From NCBI GenBank assembly GCA_033296875.1, contig MU860090.1, forward strand, positions 1-64,000: a stretch of 64,000 bases of DNA. The letters run 5' to 3'. Numbering within the stretch: the first letter of the stretch is position 1; each line of letters begins with the position of its first letter. The notes under the pieces were generated by a model. The model saw only the letters and a program-made list of their open reading frames with translations. It searched no databases and had not been told where the DNA came from. Shown one piece after another: positions 46,108 to 57,742 of the stretch. The DNA comes from Achaetomium macrosporum (taxonomy: Eukaryota > Ascomycota > Sordariomycetes > Sordariales > Chaetomiaceae). The position numbers were made by a program, and so were the translations under genes.

Positions 46108-49100
46108 CTAGTAGATCCCCTGCGTCCTGTACTGGAAGGTATCATAACTATTTCCACGCGGCATTGTCAGCACCATCATTCACAACAACCCCTAAACCGA
46201 TAGAGATGAGAGAGAAAAAGCAACTCACAGCCGTGTATAATAACTTCCAAGCGACTTGCCAATCAGATCCGTCTCGACAAACTGCTCGGCCTCGTCGGCG
46301 CTGAGCTGCAGCTGGAACCGCTGTCTCAGCGCCGTCGTGACCTGCGTGACGCCGGCCCCGAAGCACGGCATCTTGGACTCGCGGCCCATCATGGCCACCA
46401 GGTCGATGATATTGTCTGCTGAGCGACGGAGCGCTATTGTCGCAGGCCATCACTTGTCAGCACACGCATTTCAGGTAAAGGAACAGATTTAGATAGGGGA
46501 GAAGAGGAATAAAGCATACCCTGAAAAGCCTGCTTGCAAAGCTTCTTATACTCCTCAAAATCCTGCGACGCCACGCCTCCCAGCACATCCACATATTCGT
46601 AGGTAAGCTTGAACGGCGCCGCCTCAAACCCAACAGACCCGGGCGAGTTGGACAGCATGAACCCGAAGTCAATGTGGATGATGTGGCCCTCGTTATCAAT
46701 GAGCACGTTCCCATTGTGCCGGTCCTTGAGCTGCAGGACATACGAGATGACGCTGTACGCAGCAAGGGACCGCTTGAAGGCGTCAACGCCAGCCCGGTAG
46801 GCCTCGCCCTCGGGGCTGCCAAAGGCCTTGACAAAGTGGTCCTTGAGGGTGGCGATCCTGCGGCGAGGGTTCTGCCCGGCTTCGATGGACGCGAGCGTCA
46901 GGCTCCGCTTGATCGAGTGCAGCGACACGCCGTTGGCAATGGTCTCGATCAGACCCGACGACTCGCCCGTTACCAGGATGCGCATGAGCTTGACCCACAC
47001 GGGCACGCCCGCGTCGACCCAGATCTTATGGCACACGCGGATGAGCTGGCAGGCGAAGGCTTCCTGCCGGAGGTCGGAGCCCGTCTTGACGATGACGCTC
47101 ACGAGGTCCCAGTTCTTCATCCAGCCGTACGGCGAGGACTTGCGGATCCGCTCCTTCTTCGTCTCCCAGGCCTCGCCGAAGACGGCTGCGCTCGGGTCGT
47201 CGCGGTCGCCTTTCCGCTGTAGGCCGCCCGTCTTGATATCGTTCTCCATCCTGTCAATGCCCGCGTTCGCGTTGAGATTGGGCTCGACGGCGGCTGCGTC
47301 GTCGCCGCCTTCGGCTCCGTTGGCCCCGTTCGCCGTGGCCGAAGCGGCAGCGGCCTGTGCCCTGGCCATGATTGTGTCAAATGTTGGCCCTTGCCCGTCG
47401 TCGAGATCGAAACTCTGCTCTTCTAGAGACTGCATGCTCGCGATGATCCTGGCTCTGATCGCTGCCACCTCCTGGCGGGGCCGCTTCCCGCTGGTCGCAT
47501 CCAGCTGTGCCAGCATCTGCGAGGCCGTCCGCATGTGTACCGCGAGCGCCGAAAAGTCTGGCTGGTCGACGGAGTTGTTGCGCGGGTTGCTGAGCGTCAT
47601 CCTCCTCCTGACAAGAGGAGGGCTAGTCGACCCCGAGGAGCCGCCTGAGCTCCGGGGCGTGATTTTGTCTGACGGTGCTGGTGCGGGGGTGGTCGTGCCG
47701 GACAGTTGTAAAGAGTGACTCGATTGTGTCGGTTTCGGCACGAACACATCATCATCCGAGGGCTTGAGCATTGGTGAGCTCCCTAGATCGCCGGACGCCG
47801 GCTCAAAGACGCTGTCAATGACCGGCTCTGGCGCCCGAGAAGCGGGCTGTATGCTCGGCCCATCAGTCAAGTCAAATATCCGCTTGCGGGTCCCTTGCTC
47901 TGCCAGCAAAATTGTGAGCAGTCTCTGATTGTCCTGCGTGTCAGGATCGAAGTTGAAATCATCGCGGAGAATCTCAACCATGAGTAGATACGGCACTTTC
48001 TCGGCGCTGTTCAGAACCGTGGCCTCTGCCGGGTTGAGCCGGACTATCCTATGATGGCGGCTCTTGGACGGGGAGCCATCCACCAGGTCGGGTGGGCAGA
48101 TCACCGGAATATCCACTTCGGCTGGTAAGTCCCGGGCAATAAGAGCCAGCTCGGCACGCAGCGCACTCAGCCGAGCCGGTTTCGGCACGACAACGAGGCG
48201 GTTCGAGATGTCTTGTAGCGCTTGCAGGAAGGCAGTCTGACACCGGAAGTAGTTCTGCCTGAGCAGGCGCGTCTTTTGCACATTGGTCATCTCGGCTTGG
48301 TTTACTAGCGTCTTCACGCCGTGCGAGTGTCTCCTCGGCGTGGTCGCGGGCGGCTGCAAGCCGGCTGATACCGGTGTGGTTGGCCGCGTGACGAGACGAG
48401 GCCTGGAGTCAGGGAGAGGTAGTGAAGCCGAGCTGAGCCGCGCATCGAGCGCCAGATTCTCGAGGGTGGTTGCGCTCTCTCCATCCTCATGCTCCCGTGG
48501 TGTGGCCTCTAGCGCTGAGGATCTTGAAGAGGGTCTGGCTCCTTTAGCTGCTGATCTTCCCACCGTTTTGCCGGACGGCTTATGTGGGTTCGTCTGCCCC
48601 GGGCCCTTGATCTCTTGGGCACTGACGCTGCGCCCATCTTTCGCTCGCTTTGACCGGGTGGTCCCAGCAGTAACGGTGTGTGCCCGAGTTGGGACGGTCT
48701 TATTCGCAACAACGGCAGGCTCGGATATCGCCTCGACGATTGGGCGCGGTTTCCGGGCTTGCGCGACGGCAAGAGGGCCGGCCCACTGTGGCAAGAAAGG
48801 GCAAGCGATGCTGGCGAGGACGAAGCTCCCCAGGACCGTCACCGGCAGGACATTCTCGGTGATCTTCTCGTTTCTTGCGCTCTCGGAGACCCCAAACACA
48901 ATGTGCTGCACCTTGTTGTACACCCTGCGACAAGTCTTGAAGGCCTCGGTCTGTGGATTCGATGACAAATCGTGCAGATAGGTCTGAAACAGCCAGAATG
49001 TCTGCGGGAAAAAGAGCAACATTAGTCGTCCGGTTTCTCCCTCAGAGCAGCGCCAGGACAAGAGGGAGGATGTCGAACCAGAAGCGCCGCAGTGACCGAC

Positions 49101-49410
49101 TCCTCGCATAGATCCAGCAGAAACTCTTCCAAGGCCATCGACTCGTTGTCGACGCTTATTATAAGGTGGCATAGTTGCGGAAGGAAGAACTCGATGTTCT
49201 CGTAGGGGAACTGGCGAAGCTTGCTGCACAGGACATAGTGGATGCCGATATGGTCGGCATAACGACTGCACCAGGAGTAGAAGAGTCAGCGTAATGCGCC
49301 GGGAAACCTACCAGATCGAAGGACACGCACGAGAGATACGACACCGAGAGGAAGGGGTTCTGGTTGAAGACATCGCTCTCGAGAAACCGCTTCAGCAAGT
49401 CCCAAGACAT
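46108..49410 (-). CDS. PIK1: Phosphatidylinositol 4-kinase PIK1
   Basis: Five exons on the minus strand (49410-49331, 49265-49079, 49001-46520, 46433-46229, 46147-46108) encode about 997 residues. PIK1 makes PI4P at the Golgi and is essential for secretion. The N-terminus MSWDLLKRFLESDVFNQNPF and SRYADHIGIHYVLCSKLRQF form the lipid-kinase-unique helical region. A disordered linker holds most of residues 150-300 and 480-620. The kinase domain has GDRDDPSAAVFGEAWETKK (P-loop region), KTGSDLRQEAFACQLI, catalytic loop LQLKDRHNGN (about 846-854) and HIDFGFML (DFG about 867-869). It ends SYYTRLYDTFQYRTQGIY, the usual C-terminus. The last two introns are in the C-terminal lobe. The donor of intron 1 is GTGCGT at 49330; the later GTAGGT breaks frame. 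Confidence 0.95.
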
Positions 49411-50205
49411 TTGCTGCGATCGCGTCTGGGGTGGGGGGCGGTTGGACTGGGGGCGCGGAGGGAGAGATCAGACGGTGGGGGGGAGGTAGCTCATGGATGC
49501 TCTCTCCTGGTGCTGATCATTGACACTCGGCGTCGACTTTGGGGATTCGGGGCGCGCGCAAACAGCTGCAGCATGGCTGCCTTCGGGCGTCCGTTAATGA
49601 GCGTGACTGTCGTCGAGGGGCCTCGACGCGCTGGGAAGTCAGAATTCGAGGTGTGCAGATGGGTTGCGGGCTGTCGATGCAAGACCGTTGAGGACAACTG
49701 AGCCAAAGCTCCATTTGGCCAAATTCACGGGGGCTCGCTCCGCGCTGCTTACCTACTGTGTACTGTGTACGGATCCGTATGTATGGCGCCCCACCTGCCG
49801 AATTGTCCGGCTCGGCAGCCCGGCCTGACTGAGGCATCTTCTAGCCAGATGAATGCATTTCGTCATGGCCATGCGCCTGATTGAACGATATCTCGCACCT
49901 GCACGGGCAGCACTTAACCGGTTAACAGGCGCCCGCAGTTTAAAGCGGCGATAGGTTCTGCAGATATCTTCGTGTAACCTTTCGCCCAAGAACAAGCGGG
50001 AGGCCACGAATTGGTCCACTTACACAGTAAGCTGAAGCTCGCATTCAGGGGTTGATTCAGGGGTAAGGTTGTGGGACGACGAAAAAGAGTCCTTGTTTCC
50101 TGCTACAAAATACGCCAAAGACTCCGAGTCCGTGTTGGATATCACTCATGAAGCCGCAATTAGATACCTTATATCACCCAAACCCTTCTTTAAACCGCCG
50201 GCCCA
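49411..50205. other. PIK1 promoter and permease 3' flank
   Basis: About 0.8 kb between two minus-strand genes. No gene seen. The PIK1 promoter must lie in this interval. Confidence 0.45.
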
Positions 50206-52533
50206 TTACCAGACAGACTGCTTCCTTTGCCGATTCCACTGTCCCTGTCTCCTCCGTTTCTTAGGTTTAACCCTCTGCAACATCCAATTAGTCAGCACGC
50301 ATACCGAAGAACAAGGCTCGAAGAAGCCAGCTCACCTTATACTTTACCCTCTCGCTTCCATCAGGCATCTGAACAATCTCATGCTGGATATGGTACCCAA
50401 AGGCGGGCAGCACCTTGGCCCAGACTAGCCAGTATCCCGTGCCAATGGCCAGCAGGCTGGTGCCGAATGTCGGCATCACATAGAACGGTACTTTGTCGAG
50501 GAGGCCGTTCTTGATGAAGGACGCCGCCTGCACAAACAGCAGCGACACAATCCAGAAGATGGTCAGCAGGGGCGAGCTGCGGAACGTCGTCCGCTGCTCC
50601 GCCCACCGTTCCGAGGGGGAAAAGTTGAGGTAAACGAGGCCGGCGGCGAGAAATACTGCGGTCCAGGTAAGCATGGGAAAAAGAAAAAGGGGTTGAGGAA
50701 TAAGCGGAGCCAATAGCAAATAACACCCACCCTTGATCCAGTTGCCGCTGTATACGAAGACGCTGGTGACAAAGGTGTAGACATCCGGGGTCTGCGAGCC
50801 CAGGATCAAGGCACTGGTGATGATCCAGTGGAGGAAGATTGCCCCAGTGGGCGCGTTGAAGGGCCAGTCGCTGGCCCAGAAGCGAGACCACGGCAGCACG
50901 CCTTCCTTGGCGAGCTCCTGCTTCACTCGTGGCATAGCGAAGGACTGCGCAAACACATTGCCCAGCGCCGAGAGGGCGATGAATAGCGGCAAGACATTTT
51001 TGACGAAGGCACTCTCCCCCCAGACATTCTCAAAGAACTTGGCCGCGACGACGACGTGCGAGTCGGCGATTTCGCTCTTGGTCATAGCGGCGAACTGGGT
51101 GCTGTCAGTACGGTTTCACAAGCAGCCATGCCTGCCTCTCTCACATATGATATGTTGGCCAGCAGATAAAGCAACGTCACGGCCGAAACTGCGATCGGCG
51201 CCGCCCTCCGCAACGTCTTTGGCGCGTTCCGGACCTCCGTCAGGACCTGTGACTCCGTCAGCATCTTATCGATATTCCGTCCTTTCCCTCTCCCGGGCTC
51301 AAGGAAGCAACCCACATAATTCGCATTCTCCCACCCGCTGTATGCATACAGAACCTGCAGCAGAGCAAGCGCATACCCGCCAGCCGCCCCAGCCGAGTCA
51401 TTACCGTCAGGCCTCACCCAGCCTGGGCCGTGGAAACTCGAGAAATTACTTGGGTTGGGCCTGGGTGCTGCCGTCCTGCCGGCAAGGGCGGCAAACCCCG
51501 TGCAGACGACGAGAGTGAGTAGGATGAGCTTGAAGGAGCCGAGTCCGTTGCTCAGCCAGATGCCCCAGCGTGGAGCGAAAGAGTGGATAAGACAGACCAC
51601 TGGAGGGGAATGTGAGCTCCTGAAGCACACCCTGGGGACGACGATGGCTAGACTGACCTGTGATGGCTGCAATGGCGATGCCTCTGTTAAGCCAAGTTCC
51701 GTCTTGAGGGTCCCCGGTTGCGGCGCGCAGTAGATAGCTGCTGAAGCCAATGCAATTGCCGGTTGAGATGGCAAAGAGCACAAACTGAACTGGACAAGGG
51801 TAAGTGACGGGGTACCCGTAGAGGGGCCGGCGGCACCAACCTGCAAAGATGCACGTGGCCAGATACCTTGGCCTTTGATACACTCGTTCTAGCTGCGAAC
51901 AAAACGAAATGTGTTAGAAGAAGTGTTCCGCAGACGCAGCGAACGTTAGACATGACTCACATAAACCTTCTCTCCCCCGGAACGCGGCAAAGCAGTTCCA
52001 AACTCGAGGTAGACGAACAGTCTAGTTCCATGTCAGCGCGGACGAAACCAGAGACAAAGTTGAAGTCCATACCCGCTTCACCAAGTCTGAGTTAGCTAGG
52101 AGTTCCACACGCATATCAGAATAGGTAGGAAGCCTCACCAAAAAGTCATGAAACCACCCAACACCCAAAAGAGCAACGTCCCACCGACGCTATTGAGGGA
52201 GTATATGATGGCCGACGGACTTGAATATATCGCTCCGCCCACCACGCGGTTGATGATGAGAAACGCCGTCGACCATGTCCCTAGCTTTCTGTCTGCATGT
52301 CCACCTTTGCGTCAGGATATTCGGCATTGCTTGGTTCGGTCGACAACGAAAGCAAGGAAACCAGACGAACCCTCGGGATACACAAAGTCGTGGTAGCCAT
52401 CCGACTCGTCGTCCTCAACGGGCGTTGCTCGGAGCCCATTGCTGTAAACAGTCCCGACGTGCTCGTCGGTCACGACAAGGGTTTCCGGGTCCCTGTTGGC
52501 CACGGGCTGCTCGAAAATCTCGGGTTCTTGCAT
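50206..52533 (-). CDS. APC-family amino-acid permease (methionine/LAT type)
   Basis: Eleven minus-strand exons (52533-52371, 52280-52139, 52075-52073, 52021-51961, 51892-51841, 51789-51658, 51599-51316, 51246-51145, 51094-50731, 50655-50336, 50274-50206) encode about 563 residues. TM1 starts WSTAFLIINRVVGGAIYSSP, the APC unwound-helix motif; then FCGLFVYLEFGTALPRSGGEK, the LAT/MUP signature, and many further hydrophobic segments (FVLFAISTGNCIGFSSYLL, VSAVTLLYLLANISYFA). The cytosolic N-terminus is acidic and the last exon is very basic (RVKPKKRRRQGQW). It should be a plasma-membrane uptake carrier, probably for methionine or large neutral amino acids; substrate cannot be read out. The oddity is exon 3: only three bases (CGG) between two normal introns are needed to keep the frame and yield Cys-Gly in FCGLF. 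Confidence 0.88.
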
Positions 52534-54139
52534 GCCGGCTTTCTGATCGGAACGTTGCCAACCTCTTCCCCAACCAAGTCACAATCCGCTTCCCCTGGAA
52601 AGGGGAAAGCTGCGTGGAACCCTTCTCTTCCGGCTTTGGTACCCGTGCGTAAGGGGTTCTGGAGTGTGACCGAGCAGTCGACCTGCTGGGCGTCCTCGAC
52701 CACTGTACGAGAAGAACCCAACCGTTGCTGTGGCCGTAGTTCAGTCCTGCTACCTCCTATAGAACATCGTCCACCACGGAGGGAGCGCGAAGCTCTGGAA
52801 ACGCCTCGGTCCCGAATACAGCTGAACGAGGTTGGGGTCGGCCGGACCCCGAGTCGGATAGCTGGTTCAGCAGAGGAGGGTACCCGGATCAGAAGAAGCA
52901 GGATGAATTGACGTGTTCTGCTCCCTAAGACACTTCACTAACCAACGAAGCCGATATCAAAAAGCGCAGTTGAACCGAGACAATCCCTCGTCGGACGAGG
53001 CACAAGCAGAGCCTCATCTCCACGAGACAAGTTCCATCTGGGAGCCCCAACACAAGGGTATCGGCGTCCGCCGAGCCATCTTCCACACCCCTGCCCTGTC
53101 ACCGCCATCCTTTTCTGCAATCTGCATCCAATCCGCGAGAAGGGAGAACGAGCCAAGCCCAGGGAAACACAGGGGCACTTTGCGGAGTCAGCCAGAATTG
53201 GAGACCCCACCTGGTGCGCTGCAAGGAATGAGGTGAGTGGCTCCGAAGCCCAAAAAGCGAGCGATAAGCGGGTGACGGCGGTGGTGGGGCAAATCCACCC
53301 AAAATCCTCCTACCCCAGACTCAATGGAACAATAAGGATCCAGCGGGTGGGTCGGGTCATCAACAGGCCCGAGGTGTGCCATTTAATATCGTGAGGGCTG
53401 GAAGCATGCATTGGGAAAGATATAATTATCATGGCTCCCGTCTCTCTCAACTCCCACAGCATAGACCGTTGCACCCGGATTGCGGTCTTTACGGTAACAG
53501 TTTGACTTTAGCAGGCAGCACCATTGCTTCCGGAAGCCTGTCAATTTAGGGTTCGGATGTGGATCCCAACGACGAACTGCCAAGACCTTCCATGTTCTTC
53601 CCCACAGCATTCTTGCCCGCGATTTTGCTCGCGTGCCTCTTTGCTCGGCTGGTTCGTCCTGGCCACCTGACCGGAGAGTCGAATCCGCAGCCACGCATTT
53701 CCGTCTCCAGGCGAACTGAGAAAAACAGCGCTCCAAACACAGCCTCCTTACCGGTAGTAGGCACTACAGAATATGACTTCAAAGGACAAGGTGCCGGGCC
53801 TTTGACAGCCCCGCGCGATCGGACTTATTGACGCGGCTCGGACGCCACATCATGCGGAGGCACCTGCAGACATTCAATATTCCAGACCAGCCAGGGCTGA
53901 CAGCGACTCAGCTCGTCCAGAGGCAGGTCGCCCCTCCTCAATACCGGTAGAAATGGATCTGGGAGAAGCCGATACATAACAGATATATCTCAGCGGTAAT
54001 TACCTTTGGTGGGTGGTCGAGTACCACAGCAGGAAAAACGCCAACAGCCGTCCATCTATCCAGAGGCGAAAAGCGTCGCGTACATAAGTGGTATCGTTGC
54101 ACATCACTGTCCCTAATACAGGAGAGAAATCAGACCCGA
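52534..54139. other. Permease promoter region, no gene seen
   Basis: 1.6 kb with only short random frames on both strands. Left part should be the permease promoter; right part the 3' flank of the minus-strand gene at 54140. Nothing else was recognised. Confidence 0.45.
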
Positions 54140-56570
54140 TCACATGAAAACGCCCCGTGCCTGACGCCCTGTGAACACCGCCGACTCCATGTCCTCCTGA
54201 ATATGATTCAGCCGTGCGCGTTGGAGTCTGCGCTCCCTCATCACTTCGTCCCATTTACGGATGAAGTTGTCCTGGCCTGTAGGGAGGCGGTCAGTAAGTG
54301 TATGTCGAAGACTACCAAGTGCGAAGACATGGGCACGTACTTGGCGAGTTCTCAAACTCGATCTCAAACGTCTTATATGAGTCATAATCCGATCCAACAT
54401 CTACATCGACAGCCCTGCCGTGAATATCGAGGCCTGCCGGTTCGGAGCCATGCTTTGGTTCCAAGTGTGCTATTAAAGCAGACAAATCAGTACGCTTCCT
54501 TTTGGAAGAGATAGTGATGTTTTCCAAACCCACCTTTGACCCACGGCCACCGTGACCCTTTTCTCGAAAAGGGCAGCGGGCCTTTCCTCGGCTTCAGCTT
54601 CACCACTGTTTGCCCTTCAGCCTTGATCTCGAGATCATCCGTAACTGTGTCTGCGTTAGCAGCCATCCAACTCCCCATCCCGAGTAGACTTAACGCCATA
54701 CTAAAAGCGGTGATAAACTCTCCTGTCCGGCCAAGATACAGCATCAGCCTCGATGAGCTCGCCACCAGTCTTTCCCTCAGAGGCCCGGATAGGGCCGTGC
54801 CAGCCGTGACGAATGAGGCCACGTCCGATTGGGCACTCCTCCGCCCCTCGAGTTCATGCCAGATTTGCAGTCTAGCGCTGGAATACTGTGTGCTCGACCG
54901 ACTGTTCGCTCTGCTGAGCGTCACCATGCGGACGCTGCCAATGTCCAGGACGACCTTCTCGCCCGTGAGCTTTGCTTGGAAATCGAAGAGTTCTGCTTGC
55001 TTGTTAGTGCCCAGATGCGTCCCCTAGTGATCGGGTGGCGTACCCTTCAGGGTAGAGAACTGGTAGATGCCGCTTGGCCTGCAGTTTCCTTGCAAAGCCT
55101 GCATGTATCCACTACCCTTGTCGCTCTCCTTATCGCGGATGTACACAACGTTGGATAACCGCTGGTCGTAGGCGTAGGCTGGGACAAGCTGCGCGTTGCT
55201 TGCTTTCACTACACCGGGAATTGTTAGCAAGCCTACCTACCTACCGGCAGGCGCAAAGTGAGAACAGGAGGACCTACTCCAATATGTTTCAGACTCGCGA
55301 TCGACTCTGCAGTAGAACCTGAGATCATTCGTGAGGGTGTTTCGAAATACTTTTAGCAGGCCGTCCCGGAAGACTGGTGCTGTAAGAGTTTGGGCGCTCT
55401 TGACTGGCCTAAGAGAAAATCGTTAGGAACCCTGTTACATCTCATTTCGGAGTAAGTGGCTCACCCGTCAAACACGAGATCCTCGCCTGGCAGGACATTA
55501 TCCCGCCCCGTACTTGCACCGTCACTGAAAGTCGAGGGCGCGTGATCATGCACAACCACAGGCGTCAGAGTATCGATTTCATTCGTCGCAACGTGGAGGT
55601 AGGTCGTTTGCCGTCCCATAAACGACGGCGGCGCTGATACTGAGGCATGAAGCGGCGGATAAGGATATCCATTCCCGCTTCCTTGTCCGTCCCACACCTC
55701 CCTGTCAGGCGAAGTTGGCGAGAACGTCGAGGCGGGATCGGAGTCAGTGTACGAAAATGTTATTGGGGTAGAATCCTCCATCAATGACGGAAGCCCAGTA
55801 ACCGCAACTGCCATCTGTCGCGAATTCTGGAGGTGGGCATTGGTTTGCGCCGTGTATTTCGCGTAGTTGACATCCGTCCAGTACTGTGGCGCGGCACCTG
55901 GGCTGACGTAGCCGTAATCCGCCTCGGCCGACACATAATCTGGCGGTGGTGGTCGTCGTCGTTGTTGTTGTTGTTGCATGTAGTGTGTTGTTGGGGATGT
56001 TGATAGGCCGTCGGGGCTTGCCGAACTCATCTGCGTCCTTGGACCAACATCGGGATCAGTAAGGGTTTCAGCGGCCTGCACCCCTCCGTCCGACTCTCCA
56101 TATAGCGGCGTTGCGCCGAAGTGGTCGATACTGAGGTGCGTCATCATGCTTGTGACTTCGTGGGCAGGGCCCGTGGGCTCCGAGCCCCGGACGGCGGCCC
56201 CAACATACTCCGGTTGGGCCGGATGCGCGCCGGGGGAGAGTGAGCTCGCGCTTGCCGGGCCTCTTCCCCAGCCTATGGCGTTATCGGAAAGATTGACGTG
56301 TAATCGCGGTGTCGGGAGGTAGGATGGTGGACTAGAAACGGGAGGCGTCGAGGTAGGCACGCGACCATAGGCTGGAGCCGGATCTGGGACGCTCTCAAAG
56401 CGATAGCGGCGGCCGTTGGACGTCACGAAAATGCTCCGGTCAGCGAGTTGGGTCGTCGCATCGACGGTGGCGGGATCAAAACCACTTTTGAAGAGGTCGG
56501 AGAACGGGACGGTCGCTTCGTCGTCGACGGGCGGAAGGCTGGGAGCCGGGAAACGACCCTGGGCTGGCAT
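54140..56570 (-). CDS. Conserved-looking fungal protein of unknown function
   Basis: Seven exons on the minus strand (56570-55465, 55408-55278, 55208-55044, 54992-54702, 54644-54534, 54469-54341, 54276-54140) encode about 689 residues. The N-terminal ~370 residues are disordered, Pro/Ser/Thr-rich with a short Gln run and acidic patches. The C-terminal ~320 residues, where all introns sit, appear folded: LRFYCRVDRESETYW, KASNAQLVPAYAYDQRL, LTGEKVVLDIGSVRMVTLSRA, LYLGRTGEFITAFITDDLEIK, IRKWDEVMRERRLQRARL. Every intron is phase 1 or 2 and joins without a stop, which supports a real conserved domain of mixed alpha/beta type. Family not recognised. No signal peptide or membrane segment. Confidence 0.8.
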
Positions 56571-57742
56571 TATGGACCTCGCCGCGCAAGCCCCTAACCG
56601 GCCATGACGCTATCGCTCTGGCACGGATATTGAGGGGATTGACACCTCACATGTGTGCCTCTCCGTGCCTCTCCGCCTGAACATAAGTTAAAGTTGGTCG
56701 GTCAGGTCGCACGGGGTTAAACCTGGATAAGAGACTACCTGGAAGGACAGGGGGAGTGCGGCGCTGAGGGGAGGGTGGGGAGCCGAAAAATAGCCTGGCT
56801 TGGAGACGGTTAGGCTACCCTTAGCTTCCTTGCCCGGGGCTGCGCTGGGCCGCTGGGGAAGTGCGCATCTTCCATCCATCCCAGTGCCCGCCCGACCTTT
56901 CAATGCTCGGGCGCTCGGGCTCCCCGAGTTTTCGGGCCTTCCAGGTTCAGATTGAGCCGTACTTTCATCCGGGTCGGCCAGCTGGCAAGCATTGCCCATT
57001 GGCGCTATTCGCGGTGCTGGCGATAAGGCTGACCGCATTTCGGCTCTCTTGCTACCTAGCGCGAAACCTGCAGTGTTGATCGCTCATCCCTCCGGGCATC
57101 GCTGTCCGCTTGAAGGATGGAACATCGCGGACGGGAATTGGATGAGCTTACCTGGCCTGTATCAACCGCCCATTTCGGCTCAGGCAGGTCGAAAGCGAGA
57201 CCTCATCCGCTGCACTTCAATGCAGTGTTGCCGATGAAGTTACTGTGTACAAGCTTCGAAGAGGAAGCGCGGGGGGCTTATCATGTTTCTAGCGGACCGA
57301 TCCACATGTAGGTATCACACCACCGTCCGATAACATCCCGCCTTGGCCCACCACCATATTGGGCAAGAGATGGAAAGCTTAGTAGCCTCCGTCTACGGCC
57401 TGCTAAGCACTCTCGAAGGCAGACCGGAGGAATCCATGATGGTTTCATCTGTTCTCACTAAGTTCTCAGTTGAATTTGAAAGCTCTGGCAAAATAACCAG
57501 CATCCCGCCCAATAACACTCTCTGCTCGCCTGCTGAGCATGTAAACGTTGCCCTATTCCATGCACAGAAGTTGCCCCATTCCCTAACGCCTGTTCCCCTG
57601 TTCGTGATGATACCGTTTACCCTACAATTCATTCCAGGTTTCTTGCTGCCCTGGCCGTTCGCCGCCATCACCGTACTCGCCATGTCCACGGCTGTGGAAA
57701 CACTCCGTCGTGTTCGCCTCAACCGTCCGATCACTACCTCCA
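56571..57742. other. Intergenic between two minus-strand genes
   Basis: 1.17 kb. Promoter of the unknown 7-exon gene and 3' flank of the NC2-alpha gene. The plus-strand frame from 57343 is antisense to NC2-alpha at its end and is not supported. Confidence 0.45.

Noticed and set aside
46828..47718. 296-codon plus-strand open frame
   Set aside because: Exactly antisense to the PIK1 kinase-coding exon; it exists because G+C-rich codons leave the opposite strand open. Translation is low-complexity Ser/Ala and unlike any family.
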